Part shown: in pieces, positions 36,696 to 50,100 of the stretch
How the letters are laid out: the number at the start of each line of letters is the position of its first letter
How positions within the stretch are numbered: position 1 is the first letter of the stretch
Assembly: GCA_051294375.1 (NCBI GenBank)
Contig: CM119267.1
Coordinates: 8,187,951-8,251,950 of the forward strand
Length of the DNA stretch: 64,000 nt
From: Paraspadella gotoi
Taxonomy: Eukaryota > Chaetognatha
Direction: 5' to 3'
The notes under the pieces: generated by a model
Database searches by the model: none
Told to the model about the DNA's origin: nothing
The model's input: only the letters and a program-made list of their open reading frames with translations
Position numbers and translations under genes: made by a program

Positions 36696-37587
36696 CTTGA
36701 GTTCAAAGGATAAGAAAAGAATATAAATAAAAATCAAGTTTAGAGAGCATACTATACTTTAAAAATTTTTAATTAGTCGAGACTGCTTACTGCATAACGA
36801 CTCTATATTTCACTTTGTCGGTTGTTCGTCCACCCAACCACCAAAACTGTGTTCACCGTTACAACATTAATAACTACTAAAATAATAACAGCAATAGCAA
36901 CTACAACAATAAAATAACAACTACCACAGCCACAACGGCAACAAAACTACAGGTAGGTCTACAAAATATGTAAAAATTCGTTTGTTCTAATTTTTTATTT
37001 CGTTGAAAGTAAAAAAAAATAATTTTAAAATGGTTTACAACAACGACGTTTTTATTTCTAAAATTCGAATTAAAAACACAAGTAAGCAGATACTAATCTG
37101 CTTAAGATTTTCTCTATGGTTGACTGACACAGTCAGGTTGATTTGAATCTGTCTATAATTTTTTTTTAAGAAAAAAAAAAGACCAATGCTAAAGAAAATT
37201 TGAATTCAATTTGATGTCAATTTTTTGTGTTTTCGGTGACTATACAAAGCTAAGACAACAGAGACTTACAAATGTTTGAGAAAAACGACAAGTGATGAAA
37301 AAAGTATTATTTACTGCATGATCCGATTTGTATTGTCGCGCAATATGGACATCGTTTTGAAAGCTAAGATCAAGTAATTTTAAACAGTTCTTTTTATTCT
37401 AAATTAACCATTTTCGGTAGTTACGCCTAAATTATAGCTAGAAAAGATCTGGATCTTCTGAATGACAACAACAATACTTTTACAATAACAAAAACGAAAG
37501 AGACCACTCCAAAAATTAAATGCCCAAAAAAATCAATAAAAATTATATAAATAAATTGATATCCATACATCAAAAAGAACAAAATTG

Positions 37588-37612
37588 NNNNNNNNNNNNN
37601 NNNNNNNNNNNN
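37588..37612. other. Assembly gap (25 N) between copies B and C
   Basis: After the gap the sequence restarts at the position equivalent to 28215. Confidence 0.98.
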
Positions 37613-39660
37613 GAACGGAATATTTCTCGCTACATTTCTGATTGAATTGATCTAATTTATCGAATTAATTGTCTCATTTTAAAAACTCACTCTGTCTTTC
37701 TCGAGTCCCTTTTTTCTTTTAAATTTTGTTTTTGTCCAGATATTCAAACTCTCGCAACTCAAAAAGTTTTAGTTTGTTGATCATTTCGTATAAAAACAAT
37801 TTTTTCCCCTCTGTCCTTCCTTTTCCCGGCTTTTTTTTTTATCGCTGTTTACATCTCTTTTCTTTCTTTAAGTCAGAATCTCGTCACCCGGATTTCTTCC
37901 CGACTGCTCTTCCCAAGCAGCTGAGTCCAAGCTTTGCTTCCGCAGCCTCATAAACCTTGCAATCGCTTTTCTCCGCGCGCACTTTTTTTTTTCTGACGCC
38001 ATTTTTTTTTTCGTAGCTGAGATTAGACAGACTGAATCTCCGAATGAAAACAAAAAATCTTGAATTTTTCGCTTTTATATCTTCTTTTTCTCCTTGGTAA
38101 GTGGACCAAGTGAACAGGGGGGTAAAGAATGCTTAAAACATAACGTTTGACCCCTTTAACTTAAGCTGGTTCTGATTATATAATTTTTTTTTCCTATAAT
38201 CATTTGGGAAGGTAGTTATTAAAAAATTTCGATATAAATCAGCGAGCTTAATTTTCTTTAAGAAAAATCGGTAAGAAAGAAAATCTTTTTTCAAGTTTAA
38301 AATTTTTTTTTCCAAAAAAGGGTAAGATCTAATTTTAAAAAAGATTTTCAGCTTTTATCACAAAATTTTATAAGAAAAAAACTAGGAATGAATCAAAATT
38401 TAAGGTATCAACTGATTTTATTTTAAACTTTCTTTTCAAATGATTCTGTTAATTGGATGAAAATAAAACTCTTTGAAGTAATATAAATATAAAAAGAAGA
38501 GAAAGATTCTGTACTTTTGCTAAATTTTTAATTGTTATAATTAGGAATCAATATAGTTTAATTATACATTTAGGGATGAATATGAATATTAATTAAAATT
38601 TATTACAGTATTTGTTTCTGTAAGAAATAGAATTTAGGTTTGATTTGTCTGCTTTTAAGTAAATATAAAAATATAAAAATATTAGTCTTGTAAAGCCTTT
38701 GTGTTCAATGAGGCTTAAACCTAAAATTATAGCTTTGTACAGTAAAAAATAAAAAATTGAAATTTAGTAAAAAATACTTTCTAATGCAAAAATAAAATAA
38801 TGGATTATATAAATATTTAGGCAGGGTCAACTAAATTTTTTTTTCATAATTATTAAATTTTTGTTTCCGCTACAATAAGAGATAGGAATTTTTTTGCCAC
38901 TTTCCCGTGCAAAGAAAAATTAATGACTATCACCATTCAAATTCCTTTGATGATAGACCCTTAAGCTTATGATTCATTTTTATCACTGGGTCCCCTTAAG
39001 TAAATAAGGAAAAAAAAGAAGATAAGAGAAAAACTCTTGTTGACAAAAATGTATACGTTGTTTGCTAGATAGTTCGTTGAATGAAATGAAAGGTTGGTTT
39101 TCTTTAAAAGAATTTACAATTATAAAGTTATTTAAAGAACCTAACGGTTTTTTTTTTTTTATCATCACTAGTCAACTGAGGTGAAAACGAACAAATGTCC
39201 ATAATTCTACAAATGGTCTCTATATTTCCGTAAATTAAGGAGACCTCCATCGCATGAAATACATTTCCTCTCTGTCATTCTTTAACCCTCTAACCCTAAT
39301 TCTCTCCCCCCCCACCTCCGACCAAAACTCACTTTCCTACCCCCCCCCCTAGCCCCTATCAGTCTCAGGTGTTTTTTAGTTTCTCTAATCATTTGTGACG
39401 TCATCGTCTCCCGAGCCCGAGACCGGCGAGGCCCACGAAGCGAGTCCCACCGCAGATTTCTTTTGTCCCATTCTCCCTCTCCTCTTTCGCTTTCTTTATT
39501 TCTTCCTTTGTCTCTTTCTCTGTGTCTCCTTGTCTTTGCCTCTGTCTCTTTCTCTCCCTCTCTCTCTCTTTTTCTCACCCTCTCTCTCTCTCTGTCTCCC
39601 TCAATTTTTTTCATTCCCTTTTTATTTTTTTCATTTCGTTTGCTTCCTGCTTTCTATTCT

Positions 39661-39661
39661 T

Positions 39662-39751
<90 letters not shown>

Positions 39752-39762
39752 TCTCTCTCCCT
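39661..39762. repeat. (CT)n microsatellite (copy C)
   Basis: Nearly uninterrupted CT for about 90 bp. Plus-strand Ser-Leu frames here are artefacts. Confidence 0.95.
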
Positions 39763-40408
39763 CACCCTCCTCCATTTCCCACTGGCTGGGCTTTTTTTTC
39801 CATTTCAATTTTCTCTCTCTGTTGGATAGAAATTAAGGATATGCCAAAGAGGCGACAAATTCCTTTGAATGGCAAATACTCCACCTGATTTCCGATGGAA
39901 ACAACGAAATTTTTTTCATAGAATTTTATTTTTTTGTTTTGGAATTTGGGAAAGAAAAAAGAAATAGACGTAGGCTATTTAGAAAATAAACTTAGCAGTA
40001 CAGTATGTTTTTCAAATTTATTAATAATCGAAGATTTTTTAACGAATTTATCTTCATTTTTAGCAAAAAAGAGGACAAAATTAAAGTTGATTTTAGTAGA
40101 GATGAAAATTTTTATCATTCTGATTATAATTACGATTATTGTTAAAGTTAAAACTATGATTCCTTTTTTTGTTTGTAAAAGGATATTTTGCGGTTAAAGC
40201 CTTAATAAAAAAAATGTAATAAATGGAATAATTGAATAAGACAAATGGTCAAAGTTTCGACGAAACTTTCGTCTATGAGAGAATTCAAAAAGAGAGCACA
40301 ATACGGCCTCCCTTCCTCTTATAGGCAACATTCCGGTCACACTCCATCAAGCCACCCCATCGATTCCCCAGCGTCCAAACTCACATTCTGTCCGCCATTT
40401 TGTTGGCC

Positions 40409-40531
40409 TCAAACGAGGAAGGACGATGAAAGGGAGAAGAAGAAGGGAAAGGAACGGAAATTTCTCCTCCCTCGACCTCCGGAGCCTTCCGTCGTCGTCG
40501 TCGTCGTCGTCGTCGAACTCATGGTGACCAT
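40409..40531 (-). CDS. Possible short Thr-run coding start (low confidence)
   Basis: Two in-frame ATGs in good context (caccATGGtcaccATGAG) open a frame MVTMSSTTTTTTTTEGSGG followed by basic residues and a stop at 40409. The Thr run is a GAC/GTC microsatellite present in all three copies with different lengths. It could be the first exon of another Thr-rich gene of the cluster or only a microsatellite frame. There is no further exon I can join. Confidence 0.2.
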   Translation of the reverse strand: MVTMSSTTTTTTTTEGSGGRGRRNFRSFPFFFSLSSSFLV

Positions 40532-40629
40532 GGTGAGAAGAAAATGGGCGAAATCAAAGAGATCCAAATGACGCAAACAAAATGACTGGGACCCAAAAAT
40601 GGTGTAACCATCGTTCATTGAGTGGGTAA

Positions 40630-40735
<106 letters not shown>

Positions 40736-41041
40736 GAAAAAGATTTAAACCAGAAGCAAGAGAAACATTAAAGAGGTCGGAAGAGAAACATTAAACTGTA
40801 AAGACAATAATTTAAAGATTTCAGCGATAAAGTTGATAAATTTCATTGTCAACTCTTTTCTGTCTTCTCAACTCATTATATCTCTGTCGAAAAATAACTC
40901 TCAACCCGTTCAGTCTCAACACACACGAAAACTTTTGTATTCATAAATAAAAAACAATGTCCACACGAATTTTTTGGCAGAATGAAAAACGGAATAATCG
41001 AAACCAATTAAATCGTGTAAAAAAAAATCATTCCCTTTCGT

Positions 41042-42293
41042 CTACATTCCTTCGTTTCTCGCGCTCGCGTCTCCACCCAAAGCGGCGCCAATTCCGGCGC
41101 GGAAGTTGCTCATCCACGCCCAACGCGTTGGCTCCTCTTCTTGCTCGAGGAGCGTGTCCCTCACGCCGAACGCTTCCTCCGTCTCCTGGCTTTTCTTCAT
41201 CGAAGATGTTTTCCCCCATCTGATCTCTACCTCCCTCTCGATCTCTGCTCCCCACAGCTTCTTTCTTTCCGACTCTTTCTCCTCGGCCTCCTCCACCCGC
41301 TCCTCCTCCTCCTCCTCCTTCTGACAGCCCCGCAATGCCGAAGCGAAGCGTGCGAGGACGACGGCGAAGCCGATGAGGATGACGAAGAGCGACGTCCAGA
41401 AGAGGGCCACCGTCAACTCCACCTTCCGGAGGAAAATTCATTAACCTTCGCTTAACTCAACCTTGACCTTATCACTAAATTTTCTCCTCAGAAATTAAAA
41501 TATAAAATTCTGATTCACTTCTTCTCTCGTCAACTTTGCTACTAGTCCATTGCCCATATCATCACAACATTTCTCTTATCTCTTTATCTCCTCTTTTTTT
41601 TTTTTCCACGCAGATACTCACTTTCCTCCTCTGCTCCTCCTGACTTCGTGAATCCATCTTCTTCAAGTCTTGCTTCCTCTTCGGACGATTTTTCTTCGCC
41701 CCCGTCATCTCCATCGTCGTATCGTTTCTTGTCTCAGTTGAGTTGGCAGCGGTCTTTTCTTTTCCCCCAGCAACGGTGGACACGTTTGATCCGAACTCTT
41801 GCCGCTGCGCTTGATCTCCCAAAGTCGTCGAGGTAGTCTGAACTGCCACTTCCCCTTTCTTCTCGACCGGTCTCGACGGCCCACTCGTTTCATGAGCTTT
41901 CGTCGTCATTGTCGTTTCTTTCTTCGGCGCCATCTTGGTCTTCGTTGTCGTCAGCTTCGATGACGAGCTTGACTTCTGAACCATCGTCGTCTTTGTCATC
42001 TTCGTCGTCGGTTTCACGGTCGTCGCTGGCTTCGAACTGGACGCAGGCTTTGCCACGTGCTCGACCTCGGCTTTGATCCCGGGCGTAGACTTCAGCGTAG
42101 AGATCTCATTTCTCGAATCCTTATTTGTTTTCCCAGCGACTTCCGACCGTGACGTCAGACCAGGAGGCGTAGTCGGTCCGGCGCGGGAAGGCGGCGGCTG
42201 CGGCGGAGTCGAAGTCGGCTGCGGCGAGCGTTCGCTCTCTTGACTTAGAGGTGAATGAGTTGAATTTTCGACGTCGAATCCTTGTCCGTCCAT
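41042..42293 (-). CDS. Ser/Thr/Lys-rich single-pass membrane protein (unrecognised)
   Basis: Two exons on the minus strand: 42293-41622 (224 codons) and 41422-41042. Donor AAA|gtgagt and acceptor ctccggaag, phase 0. The ATG sits in a strong context (aaccATGG). Residues 1-50 are Pro/Ser-rich, and 75-190 are Ser/Thr/Lys-rich with repeated KTT/TKMT words. Residues 190-224 are strongly basic. Exon 2 opens with one hydrophobic helix (ALFWTSLFVILIGFAVVLA, about residues 229-247) and then a Glu/Lys-rich tail of about 100 residues. There is no N-terminal signal peptide, so orientation is uncertain. The tail frame depends on homopolymers that differ among the three copies, so the last 60 residues are unsure. 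It lies 0.95 kb downstream of the giant gene on the same strand. Family not recognised. Confidence 0.55.
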
Positions 42294-42959
42294 GGTTCCT
42301 TTGTTGTCGATTTAAACCAAATAAGACTTAACACGGGTTAACCTTTACATTATTTTTTACATTTTACTTTAAAATAATACATTTTCTGATTTAGAGTGCC
42401 CATTTAGATTTCAAGATTTTTTTCGGTTATTAGGAAAAAAAAAAGGTTTTTCAAGTTTTCACTCGTCAAATTTTGTTTTCGCTAAGCCAAAATTGTGTTA
42501 AAAAAATTTAAATCAAAACACGGAAAATGAATGATCTCAATGTAGAAGTTGTAATTTAAACAATTCAATGGTAGAAGTGTGATGAACACGATAATCCGTA
42601 ACGAATTTGAAATGAAGCTTTAGACTCTTTCGTTATGGGTCGGCATCGCCGTAACACTGCGGCAATGCGGTTGACATCATTTGTATTAAATTATGTAATT
42701 CATATAATATATTTACGTTATTTTAACAAAAATGTAGTTAAAGAAATTCTTGAACCAAAAATGTCAAAAATTCCACTCAGTGATATCGAAGTACTAAAAG
42801 AATCAGCAATATCAAGGTGTTGCACCGCTGAGACAATATATGTGTATGCTCAACAAACAATTTATGGTTTATCACTTATCTGTTAATTATTATGTAAAAT
42901 AACTGTGTAACGCCAAATAATTTGCTCTCTATCTACGTGACCGCATTTCAACGTGCTTA

Positions 42960-43190
42960 CGTGAATAAAGGTAAGAGTATGAGACATTAGCACAAAATGG
43001 GTATAATGATACCTCATGTCTATACCAAGTATCAACTAAAATGAAGTAAGTACTTACTATAATAATACAGTAATACTAAGAGATGATCATTTATAACAAA
43101 AGTGGGACAGACCGATAGACAACCAGACCGACCAACTGACACCAATTTTCGCATTGAGTTGCTTCGCGAGTACTCGCTGAGCAACTAAAA
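42960..43190. repeat. Dispersed repeat copy (C)
   Basis: Intergenic copy just beyond the stop of the giant gene. See 24250 and 52340. Confidence 0.6.
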
Positions 43191-43245
43191 ATACACGTTA
43201 ACATTTTTTTGGCAAAAAAATGAAATGACGTCAACCGCATGACGT

Positions 43246-43330
43246 TTAAGCGAGAATCTTTGGAGAGGACGTAAATGACTCCGCCAAGAATGAGTATGGC
43301 CGCGACGAGATAAATCGCCGTTTCCCATTT
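43246..43330 (-). CDS. Giant gene, last exon: transmembrane helix and stop
   Basis: Acceptor ttttgtcatcag. Starts KWETAIYLVAAILILGGVIY, a textbook membrane helix, followed by VLSKD. Copy C reads on because of an extra A near 43255. Copies A and B lack it and give ...SKDLA-stop, which I take as correct. The cytoplasmic tail would then be only about five residues. Confidence 0.7.
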
Positions 43331-44044
43331 CTGATGACAAAAAAAAAGGAAATGGTAAGGAGTAGCGGAATAAGAGGCAACTTGAGATCGAAACTCACCC
43401 AAGCCGGATTCCACACTTCCACCTTTGTAGTCGAGTTGGCAGGAACGCCTGAAAATTTTTGAAGAATTGAATCACAAAAGTAGAGATTTATTCATGACCA
43501 GACCCATAATGAGCCTGCCAGCGAGAAATTTTGCCTGGCATTCGGGGAATGCTGCTACAACTGGGTAAATCGGCCTCTCAGGACATAATCTCATTCGCAT
43601 ACAATACTTTAATTGGGTCCGTCAAAAAATCGAAATTCGTATCGAATGAAAAATTGTTCTCTCAAGGCTTTCAGTGAATGTTTTATATATATATATGTAT
43701 ATAAAGCTCTAACCTTTATTATGATCTCTCAACGCCGCTCGTTCTTTTCGCTTTCGTTCTCGTCTCTCCTCCTTAGTTTCTCTCTTTTGTCTCGACGCTC
43801 GTTCTGAACACAAGGTGGTAAAACCGAGTGTTGAGAGCTCAGTCTTTTTTTCCGCCACATTTGAGAAGAAAACTTTAATGACTTTAATGGTCCCGGTTCA
43901 TCACACTGAATATTCTCAGGGTAAAAATTCGTCACTCGTACTTAAGTTTTCTCGATTATTCGTCTTCAAACGTTACGTATTTTCAAACAAAAGATCAAAG
44001 TCCAATCTTTCTAATCTCAGTTCGACCGCTCGAGTTCGAAGTTA

Positions 44045-44084
<40 letters not shown>

Positions 44085-44091
44085 GGGAAAA

Positions 44092-44141
<50 letters not shown>

Positions 44142-47100
44142 GCGAGAAATAGCGAGAAAGAATGAACTAGAAAGTGATTTTTTAATCGGCTTCCGATTCT
44201 GCATCTAGATGATTAACCGGCTTTTGGTTATCTCTACTATTTCGTTTTTTAGTACATCACTTTATGATTTTAGTATGATTTAAGTACTTTATAAAGAGAG
44301 AAAAACCTTTTTACCTTCCTCCTGTTCTGCCGCCGCCTTTCCTTTTTCTTCTTCCCTCTTCATTTCGTTTAACGATTTCTCTGCGTCAATTCCTGTTGTC
44401 AATTTGAAGAAAATATAAAATTAAGAAATTGGTAACTTCGCCGTCACATAGAATCCTATGTGGGTATGTAGGTTTGTATGTATCGGATGTAGGTGAATTA
44501 AAATACAGGATAAACGTGGGAGAGAGAGAGAGAGAGAGGCGAATACGAATACGAATTTCCTTTGTTCATTCTTTCGTTCCTTCGTTATTATTTATTATTT
44601 ATTTATTTATCAATTTTGTTCATTATCCAAAATTTATTACCGTCAGCCGGCTTTCCAGTTTCTCCGACCTTCTTGGCACCAAGCTTCTGTCTCGAGGCTT
44701 TCATCTCTGAAATGGAGATAAGATAAAACATAAAAATACTTCCAGAAGCGATATTAAAAAAACATTTTCATTAACATTGCGCAACCTACTTCGGTTGCGA
44801 TGATGTTTTTCGTTTTTCCGACCGTCGTCGCCGGCGTTATCGTCGCTCTCGGTGTCTTCAACGTCGTCACTTTCCATCTGATCGGCCTCAACCTTCGTCT
44901 CCTTCTTATCCCCCTCCTTTTTTGGCATTTTTTGGGCTACAATATCTTGGTCATCGTCGCTAAAATTGTCATCGCTATTCTCGCTGTCGTAACTGTCCGC
45001 CTCCCGGTCATCCTCTTCGTTCGCTGCTCGTTGAACCTCCTTTTGACTTTGTTGGCTGTTGTCGTCGTTATCTTCTTCAGATTCGGCAGCTTGGTCCTCA
45101 TCAACGGCGGCTCGTTGTTCGTTGTCGTCCTCGTTGTCGGCTTCGTCCTCGGTGTTGGCGTTGTCTGTGCTGGCGTCGTCGTCAATGGCGTCCTCTGGAT
45201 TTGAAAGTCGATTATCCGGTTTACCCTTGTATCCCGGTGGACGTGGCTCGTCCACGGCATCATAGCGATCATCTGCCTCTTCACTGACGTCCGAGTATTC
45301 GGTTGTCGTTGGTGGCTTTCGAACGGGCGCCGTTTCACCAGGCGGAGCAGGATATCCCGGAGCTTCCGTTACTCCCGGTTCAGTCTGTATTACTGGTCGA
45401 GGGCCAGGTGTCACCCTTTTGCAGCTCAGCAATTCAGTGGTCGTCTTTGGAGCCTCGAGAGTGGTGGTTTTCTCAGTCATTGTTGTTGTTGTTGTTGTTG
45501 TTTTTTTCGTTGTCGGCCTCATCGTTTCATTGGGATTAGGTTTAGTTGTAGCCTCAGTCTGCAAAATCGTCGTTGTAATTGTGGGCTTTGTTTCATTTCG
45601 CGTTGCAGCTGCTGCTGGAGTCACCTTTGAAGTCCCGTTAGCAGCACCCCCACCACCATTTTCTGTTTCATTTCCAGACCCACCATTTGCAGTCCCGTTT
45701 TTCGCTCCAGCATTGGGAGACAAAGTTGATGGTGTCACTAGCGTGGACGCTCCTGCTAAAGTAGTTGCTGCAGCGACGGTTGCAGTTGTTGCCGCAGCCA
45801 TCGTAGAACTTCCTGGCACATTTGTTGCCGCTGCCAATGTTGTAACGGCTGCAGGCGTTTGCGCTGGAGTAAATGTTGTTCCTCCTGCCACAGTTGTTGC
45901 AGCGGCAGTAGTTACTTCCGTAATTGTTGAAGCCACAGTTGTAACAATTGTCGTAGAGGTTGCTTCTGTCTCTGACGTAGTTGGCTCTTCAGTTGTTGTT
46001 TGAGGAGTTATTGCTGGTTCTGTAGGTGTGGTCGTTCCGGGGGTTGGTGCAGGGTCCGTAGTTGCTGCCATCCGCATGGCCACTTCGTCCGACTGACCAT
46101 CCATGAATCCTCGATCGTTCATTTTTTGAGGCACTTTGTCTTGAGTTCAAAGGATAAGAAAAGAATATAAATAAAAATCAAGTTTAGAGAGCATACTATA
46201 CTTTAAAATTTTTAATTAGTCGAGACTGCTTACTGCATAACGACTCTATATTTCACTTTGTCGGTTTGTTCGTCCACCCCAACCACCAAAACTGTGTTCA
46301 CCGTTACAACATTAATAACTACTAAAATAATAACAGCAATAGCAACTACAACAATTAAAATAACAACTACCACAGCCACAACGGCAACAAAAACTACAGG
46401 TAGGTCTACAAAATATGTAAAAATTCGTTTGTTCTAATTTTTTATTTCGTTTGAAAGTAAAAAAAATAATTTTAAAATGGTTTACAACAACGACGTTTTT
46501 ATTTTCTAAAAATTCGAATTAAAAACACAAGTAAGCAGATACTAAATCTGCTTAAGATTTTCCTCTATGGTTGACTGACACACGTCAGGTTGATTTGAAA
46601 TCTGTCTAATAATTTTTTTTTAAGAAAAAAAAAGACCAATGCTAAAGAAAATTTGAATTCAATTTGATGTCAATTTTTTTGTGTTTTCGGTGACTATACA
46701 AAGCTAAGACAACAGAGACTTTACAAATGTTTGAGAAAAACGACAAGTGATGAAAAAGTATTATTTACTGCATGATCCGATTTGTATTGTCGCGCAATAT
46801 GGACATCGTTTGAAAGCTAAGATCAAGTAATTTTTAAACAAGTTCTTTTTATTCTAAATTAACCCATTTTCGGATAGTTACGCCTAAATTATAGCTAGAA
46901 AGATCTGGATCTTCTGAATGACAACAACAATACCTTTTACAATAACAAAAACGAAAGAGACCACTCCAAAAAATTAAATGCCCAAAAAAATCAATAAAAA
47001 TTATATAAATAAATTGATATCCCATACATCAAAAAGAACCAAAATTGATTATTTTTCAAAATGAGTTGCATAATGAATAAGCATCAATCAATTAAAAATC

Positions 47101-50100
47101 AGATGTCAGAATAAAAAAAGAAGTCAGAAATTAAAAAAAAATTATATTTATCGATTAGCTCATTTTGCTGAAAATGGTTTGCAGTCTCAACATTGTTTGT
47201 ACTTACTATTTGCACACACCTGGTTTTGGACCAGCGACGCCAGAATTAGGAATTGTGTTTGAGGCATTTTTTATTCGCCAAGAAGTTTGTCTGACACTCT
47301 CGTCATCGACTGTCTCACTTCCTTGGTTCTGTTGTGGAATGATATTTGGACTATTAATAGTGTTTTCTTTTGTTTTGAGCTTCAAGCTTGATTTGAACTC
47401 TGAATTAAGTTTTTTCTGCCCGTTTTGAAGTTCATTTTCATATTTCTTATTCAAAATTTCATTGTTTATTGATACTGGTAAAGAACCAGAACTTTCAGCA
47501 ACATCAACCTCTTGCATTCCTGTTGAAACTGGATATAAATCATTTACTTTTTCCAATGTTAGTTTATTACCTGAGGAAGTCAAAATTTTGTTTAGTTTAC
47601 TCCCTGAAACTACATTTAAACTGTTTTGATTGTCAGAAGATATAGCGTGTTCACTCATTTGACTGTTAGTATCAGAATCTTTAATTATATCTGCAGCTTT
47701 TTTCCTTTTCAATTCGTCTTCAGATGATTTTAATACTGATATTAAGTTTGAGCTAGCATAATCAATTGTATCTGATTTTTTATTATTATTTTGTTGGTTA
47801 TCAAACTCTTTATTCTCCAAAACGTTTTGAACTAAATTTGGATCATCTTCACTGCTTTGCTTGTTTTTAGCCTTTTGAACAAGATTTAGTGATTTAAGAA
47901 GAGTTTTCAACTTTACTGTCAAACTGTTTTGTTGATCTTCATTAATTTTTAATCCAGCATCTTTATTTTGGACAATATCTTCTTCCTGATTTCTTAATGA
48001 AGAAGATTCAGAATTTTGCACATTATCAGCAGATTTTTTAACATTTAGTACTTTATATGCATTATTATCATACAAGGAGTCTTGAATTTCATTGACATTT
48101 TTTTTTTGATTGTCAAGTAAAGGTAATTTTTCAGTTATTAGGCTGTTTTGATGGGTTTTACTAATAAAATCAGTATTTGGATTTATATCTTCTATTTTAT
48201 TTTGTTTTATATTCAAAGATGCTTTAATATTGCTTTGTTGATTTTCGTTTGATGAAGTTTTTTGATTTACGTTAATATTTGGACCATTTTTTTGGGTTTC
48301 TAGTGAGGTTAATGAAAAAGGAGTTTCTTGATCTGCTTTTCTTTCTTTTTCAGTTTCTATTGAAGCTAAATTTAGATTTTTGGTGTTTTTTTCTGAATTT
48401 CGGTTAATGTTTTTTTTTTTATCTGTTATTACTTTAAAGTTAGATTCCAAACCCACTTTTTTTATACTTTGATGTTGGTTTTTTGCTAACGGTTCTTCCA
48501 AATTAAAGTTATTAATTGATCCAATATTTTTTACATCATCCGATGTAATAGTATCTTCATTATTATCAATACTCGAACCAGACTTTTGAATAACATTTTT
48601 CAAGCTTTCTAATATTTTTGACTTTTTAAAATTTTTAATTTGGTTTTCTGCTGATGCTAATTCATTATCTATGTTATTATTCAAATCACTATTCAAATCA
48701 CTACTGTATTCTTTTTCAAATGAAACCATTTTATTGTCAAAGCCTTTTTTTGTATCTTTTGTCTGAAAAGGAAAACCTGATGTTTCTCCTTTCTGAACTC
48801 CATTGACAGAAAGTTTTTGTTGATTATCCAAAGATTCAGAGTACTGATTTTGATTCAAGTTATCTATTGGAAAAACTGAGTTTTGTTCATCATATGTATT
48901 TAAACTACTTTCAGGAAAATGAAATTCGTCATCTGCTAACTTTTTACTTTTCACAGTTTTTAGCTGCAAATCAGAATTACTATTCCACAAATCATCTTGA
49001 GGTACTTCCACAGCTTTCTCATCATTAGCTTTCAGTAGTCTTTCTGAAAATTTAATTGGCTGATTTAAATTATTATTTTGTATATCATCATTATTTTTTT
49101 TTGATTCAGTGTTCATTACTTTATGAGGTAATTCTCTTTCATTGTTTATTAACTCTAAATTTGAATTAACATCATTATACAAATAAGAGTTTTCTAAGGC
49201 ATCAATTTTACCATTACCATTTTGTTGTTTGTCAATGAATGAAATATCAGATTTTTCAGAACCAGGCTGATTTTCTATCAATTCATTTTCTTTTATTGCA
49301 GCAGAATTAGGTTGGTTGTCACTAAACCCAGACTGTTCAGAATCCGGATTCATATTAATATTCCACTGTGATTTTGGTAAGTTATCAGCAGTTCTTGCAT
49401 GTTGCATATCATTTTGCCAGCTATCTTTTAATGGCATATCATAATCTTCTAGTTGATTGTCCCATCCAAATGATTTTTTTTTGGTATCTGAATAACTATT
49501 TAAGCTTGTTATTCCAATATTTGATAATTCATCTGCATCATTTAGTTTTTTTTCTACACTGCTTTCCATTAATCTATTGTTACTTATTTCTGAATTCATG
49601 TCAATTTTCGATAAAGGATTTTGAAAATCATCTACTGTATTTTCATAATTATTAACAATACTACTATGTTGATCATTAACTATATTAATTTTTGGAACAT
49701 GTTCATTTATTATATCATTTTTAAACTTTTTAAAATCTTCCATTTTAAGGCTATTTGCTGTCACTATCGGTTTTATTTCTAAAGAATTTTCTTTACTTTT
49801 AAAAGGTTCCATACTTTTATCATTTTTTCTTTCATTGTTTTCTAATTCATCTGCAGCACTTTGTAATTTCTTAATAAGCCTTTTATTATTTCTTTCATGA
49901 GTTACTTTTCCAATTTCCTCCTGAATCTCGCGGTTTAAAAGAGCATTTCTCCACTCATCTAACGTTTCTTGCTTTCTTATCAAATCACTCGAATCAAAGA
50001 CATTTTGTTGATCATCAACATTTCCAGAATTGGATTGACCATTAGACAAAAAATCCCCACTTTTTACTGTAGCTGCAACATTTTCCTTTGATGCAGATTT

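Larger units (their letters stand above)
26759..37587. repeat. Large repeated block, copy B
   Basis: Collinear with copy A at its left (26759-35858) and with copy C from 28215 to its end. It stops at a 25-N gap at the point equivalent to about 47046. Frames are broken by frequent one-base indels. Confidence 0.85.

Noticed and set aside
45419-46003. 194-codon Val/Ala-rich plus-strand frame that looks like membrane segments
   Set aside because: Exact antisense shadow of the Thr/Ala-rich exon; ACN codons read backwards as NGT (Val/Gly). The minus strand has splice sites and phase support.
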